Origin: JAFEDN01 sp963844565
GTDB taxonomy: Bacteria; Pseudomonadota; Gammaproteobacteria; Coxiellales; Coxiellaceae
DNA length: 64,000 nucleotides
Reading direction: 5' to 3'
Assembly: GCA_963844565.1 (NCBI GenBank)
Contig: CAWJON010000002.1
Coordinates: 496,001 to 560,000, forward strand
The notes under the pieces are model-generated. The model did no database searches, was not told the DNA's origin, and was given only the letters and a program-made list of their open reading frames with translations. Made by a program: the position numbers and the translations under genes. Position 1 is the stretch's first letter. Every line of letters starts with the position of its first letter. Positions 63,106 through 64,000 of the stretch are shown one piece after another.

Positions 63106-64000
63106 ATGTCTAGAAGGCCAAAAAAAGAAAAAGAATTGTTGTCTCCTGAAGCTATGGAATTATTCGCTAAAGATCCAGGCGCCTATCTAGCGTTAATGGA
63201 AGCTATAAAAATCGCCAAAGCTAAGAATAAAAAACATTTAGATTTGAATACATTAAATATGACGAATGCTCTCTTTAGTACTAAGCCCCGTGAAACCCAA
63301 ACAATTAAAGAAATGGAAGAAGTATGGGTGCCTACTGGTATGAAAGCGAGGCATGCAGAGATAAAAGCAACAAAAACTAAAGTGCAAGAATTTTTAGATG
63401 AACAAACTCAAATAGGAAAAACCCTGGCGCAAGATATAGAAAAAGAGTTTACAAGCCTCCTAGTAAACCAAAAAAAATACTCCAAGACAGTCACTATTAA
63501 TAAAATTTATAAGTTATTGACAAACATTGCTGAATACAAATTAAGAATGTACAGTTATCCAAGAAGTTCGGTAGATATGGTTAAGGCGCTCAATATCTTA
63601 GTAGGGATTATTAAACAATTAAATCCAACTGAAATTACTCTCCTTACCAATGAATTCCGTTACACTGATAAAAATTGTGTTGAACTTTTGATTCAGATCG
63701 CCTCCGGCTTACCTGAAAATTATATTAAGCAAGTTAATATTGATCAGGTCAAAACAATTCTTGAAGCCAAGTTGATTCCCCCTGTTGAGAAGAAAAATGA
63801 AAGCAAAAATCAAGTCGCTAAAGATAACAAAAAAAACCAACAGAAAAAGGCTAAAATTGCCATCCCGACTGATAAAGAGTCGAAATTCAAGTATGAACTT
63901 AAAGTAAAACATAATGAAGAAGAATTGAAACCCATCCTTAAAAAATCTATTGACCGTCAGTATATCAATACCAAATTTGTCCAATCCAAAAAAAAGAAAA
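63106..64000 (+). CDS. lysine-rich hypothetical protein, 3' end outside window
   Basis: Open from ATG 63106 to the last base (298 codons), with TAGGAG 5 bases upstream. It starts MSRRPKKEKELLSPEAMELF and is helical and strongly basic. From about residue 225 it is Lys/Gln/Asn-rich (EKKNESKNQVAKDNKKNQQK), followed by another folded-looking part (KFKYELKVKHNEEELKPI). I do not recognise it. The DNA is A-rich like the neighbouring accessory genes. It could be a nucleic-acid-binding or effector protein. Confidence 0.7.
   Translation, partial: MSRRPKKEKELLSPEAMELFAKDPGAYLALMEAIKIAKAKNKKHLDLNTLNMTNALFSTKPRETQTIKEMEEVWVPTGMKARHAEIKATKTKVQEFLDEQTQIGKTLAQDIEKEFTSLLVNQKKYSKTVTINKIYKLLTNIAEYKLRMYSYPRSSVDMVKALNILVGIIKQLNPTEITLLTNEFRYTDKNCVELLIQIASGLPENYIKQVNIDQVKTILEAKLIPPVEKKNESKNQVAKDNKKNQQKKAKIAIPTDKESKFKYELKVKHNEEELKPILKKSIDRQYINTKFVQSKKKK

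Noticed and set aside
63709..63984. 91-codon minus-strand ORF near the window end
   Set aside because: Antisense to the open lysine-rich gene; its Phe-rich sequence is the mirror of AAA-rich codons.

Overview
The window looks like a chromosomal segment of a low-GC gammaproteobacterium of the order Legionellales, in the Coxiella / Rickettsiella / Diplorickettsia range. This rests on the gene order nuoM-nuoN, initiator tRNA, rimP-nusA-infB-rbfA-truB, on housekeeping proteins of gammaproteobacterial type, and on several ankyrin-repeat and effector-like genes. The assignment is inference from gene content; no database was searched.

Layout. 1-2.5 kb: end of the respiratory complex I operon (nuoM, nuoN). 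2.7-4.9 kb: an unknown protein and an amino-acid permease. 5.1-11.0 kb: initiator tRNA-Met, then the transcription/translation operon rimP-nusA-infB-rbfA-truB. The first three of these genes carry many 1-nt frame breaks. 11.0-11.3 kb: a palindromic intergenic repeat that recurs at 4.9 kb and 25.8-26.4 kb. 11.3-14.8 kb: a sugar porter divergent from a double-SIS MurQ/GckR-like protein. 14.9-19.1 kb: an 888-residue ankyrin protein, an ankyrin gene split by one in-frame TGA, and a small lipoprotein. 19.1-25.7 kb: tal, radA, glyA (frame-broken 3' end), nrdR, nusB, an AAA_14/DUF4143 ATPase and a DUF985 cupin. 25.8-28.3 kb: a large composite inverted repeat and a 571-residue unknown gene lying between two copies of the last 39 coding bases of uvrA. 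28.3-37.3 kb: uvrA, a YajR-like exporter, ssb, a multi-hairpin repeat, a TauE/SafE protein, xseB, ispA, an M32 carboxypeptidase and a Nudix hydrolase. 37.3-46.4 kb: a 762-residue HAD-like protein, a DHA2 drug exporter, a DUF1275 protein, a membrane-anchored class III cyclase, a CsaA-like protein, an aldo/keto reductase and a membrane protein.

46.4-57 kb is an accessory island. It holds an AAA_28 kinase-like ATPase, an AbiE toxin-antitoxin pair with a perfect operator-like palindrome, a candidate pertussis/cholera-type ADP-ribosyltransferase, a GNAT protein, a decayed 3-hydroxyisobutyrate dehydrogenase, an ankyrin protein divergent from a candidate permuted papain-like hydrolase, a broken higB with higA-ImmA, and a truncated antitoxin fused to a second copy of the dehydrogenase 3' end. 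57-64 kb: a divergent peptide deformylase, recQ, two effector-like unknowns, a phage-type lysozyme, a beta-lactamase-family fragment and a lysine-rich ORF that runs off the window.

Best leads. First, the ADP-ribosyltransferase candidate at 48770-49858. Second, the permuted papain-like candidate at 53255-54484 with a PmrA-like direct repeat upstream. Third, the duplicated uvrA end around the 571-residue gene. Fourth, the structured repeats at 25.8-26.4 kb and 33.2-33.4 kb. The frame breaks fall in genes that should be essential, which suggests base-call errors in parts of this assembly; nonsense and frameshift calls elsewhere should be read with that in mind.
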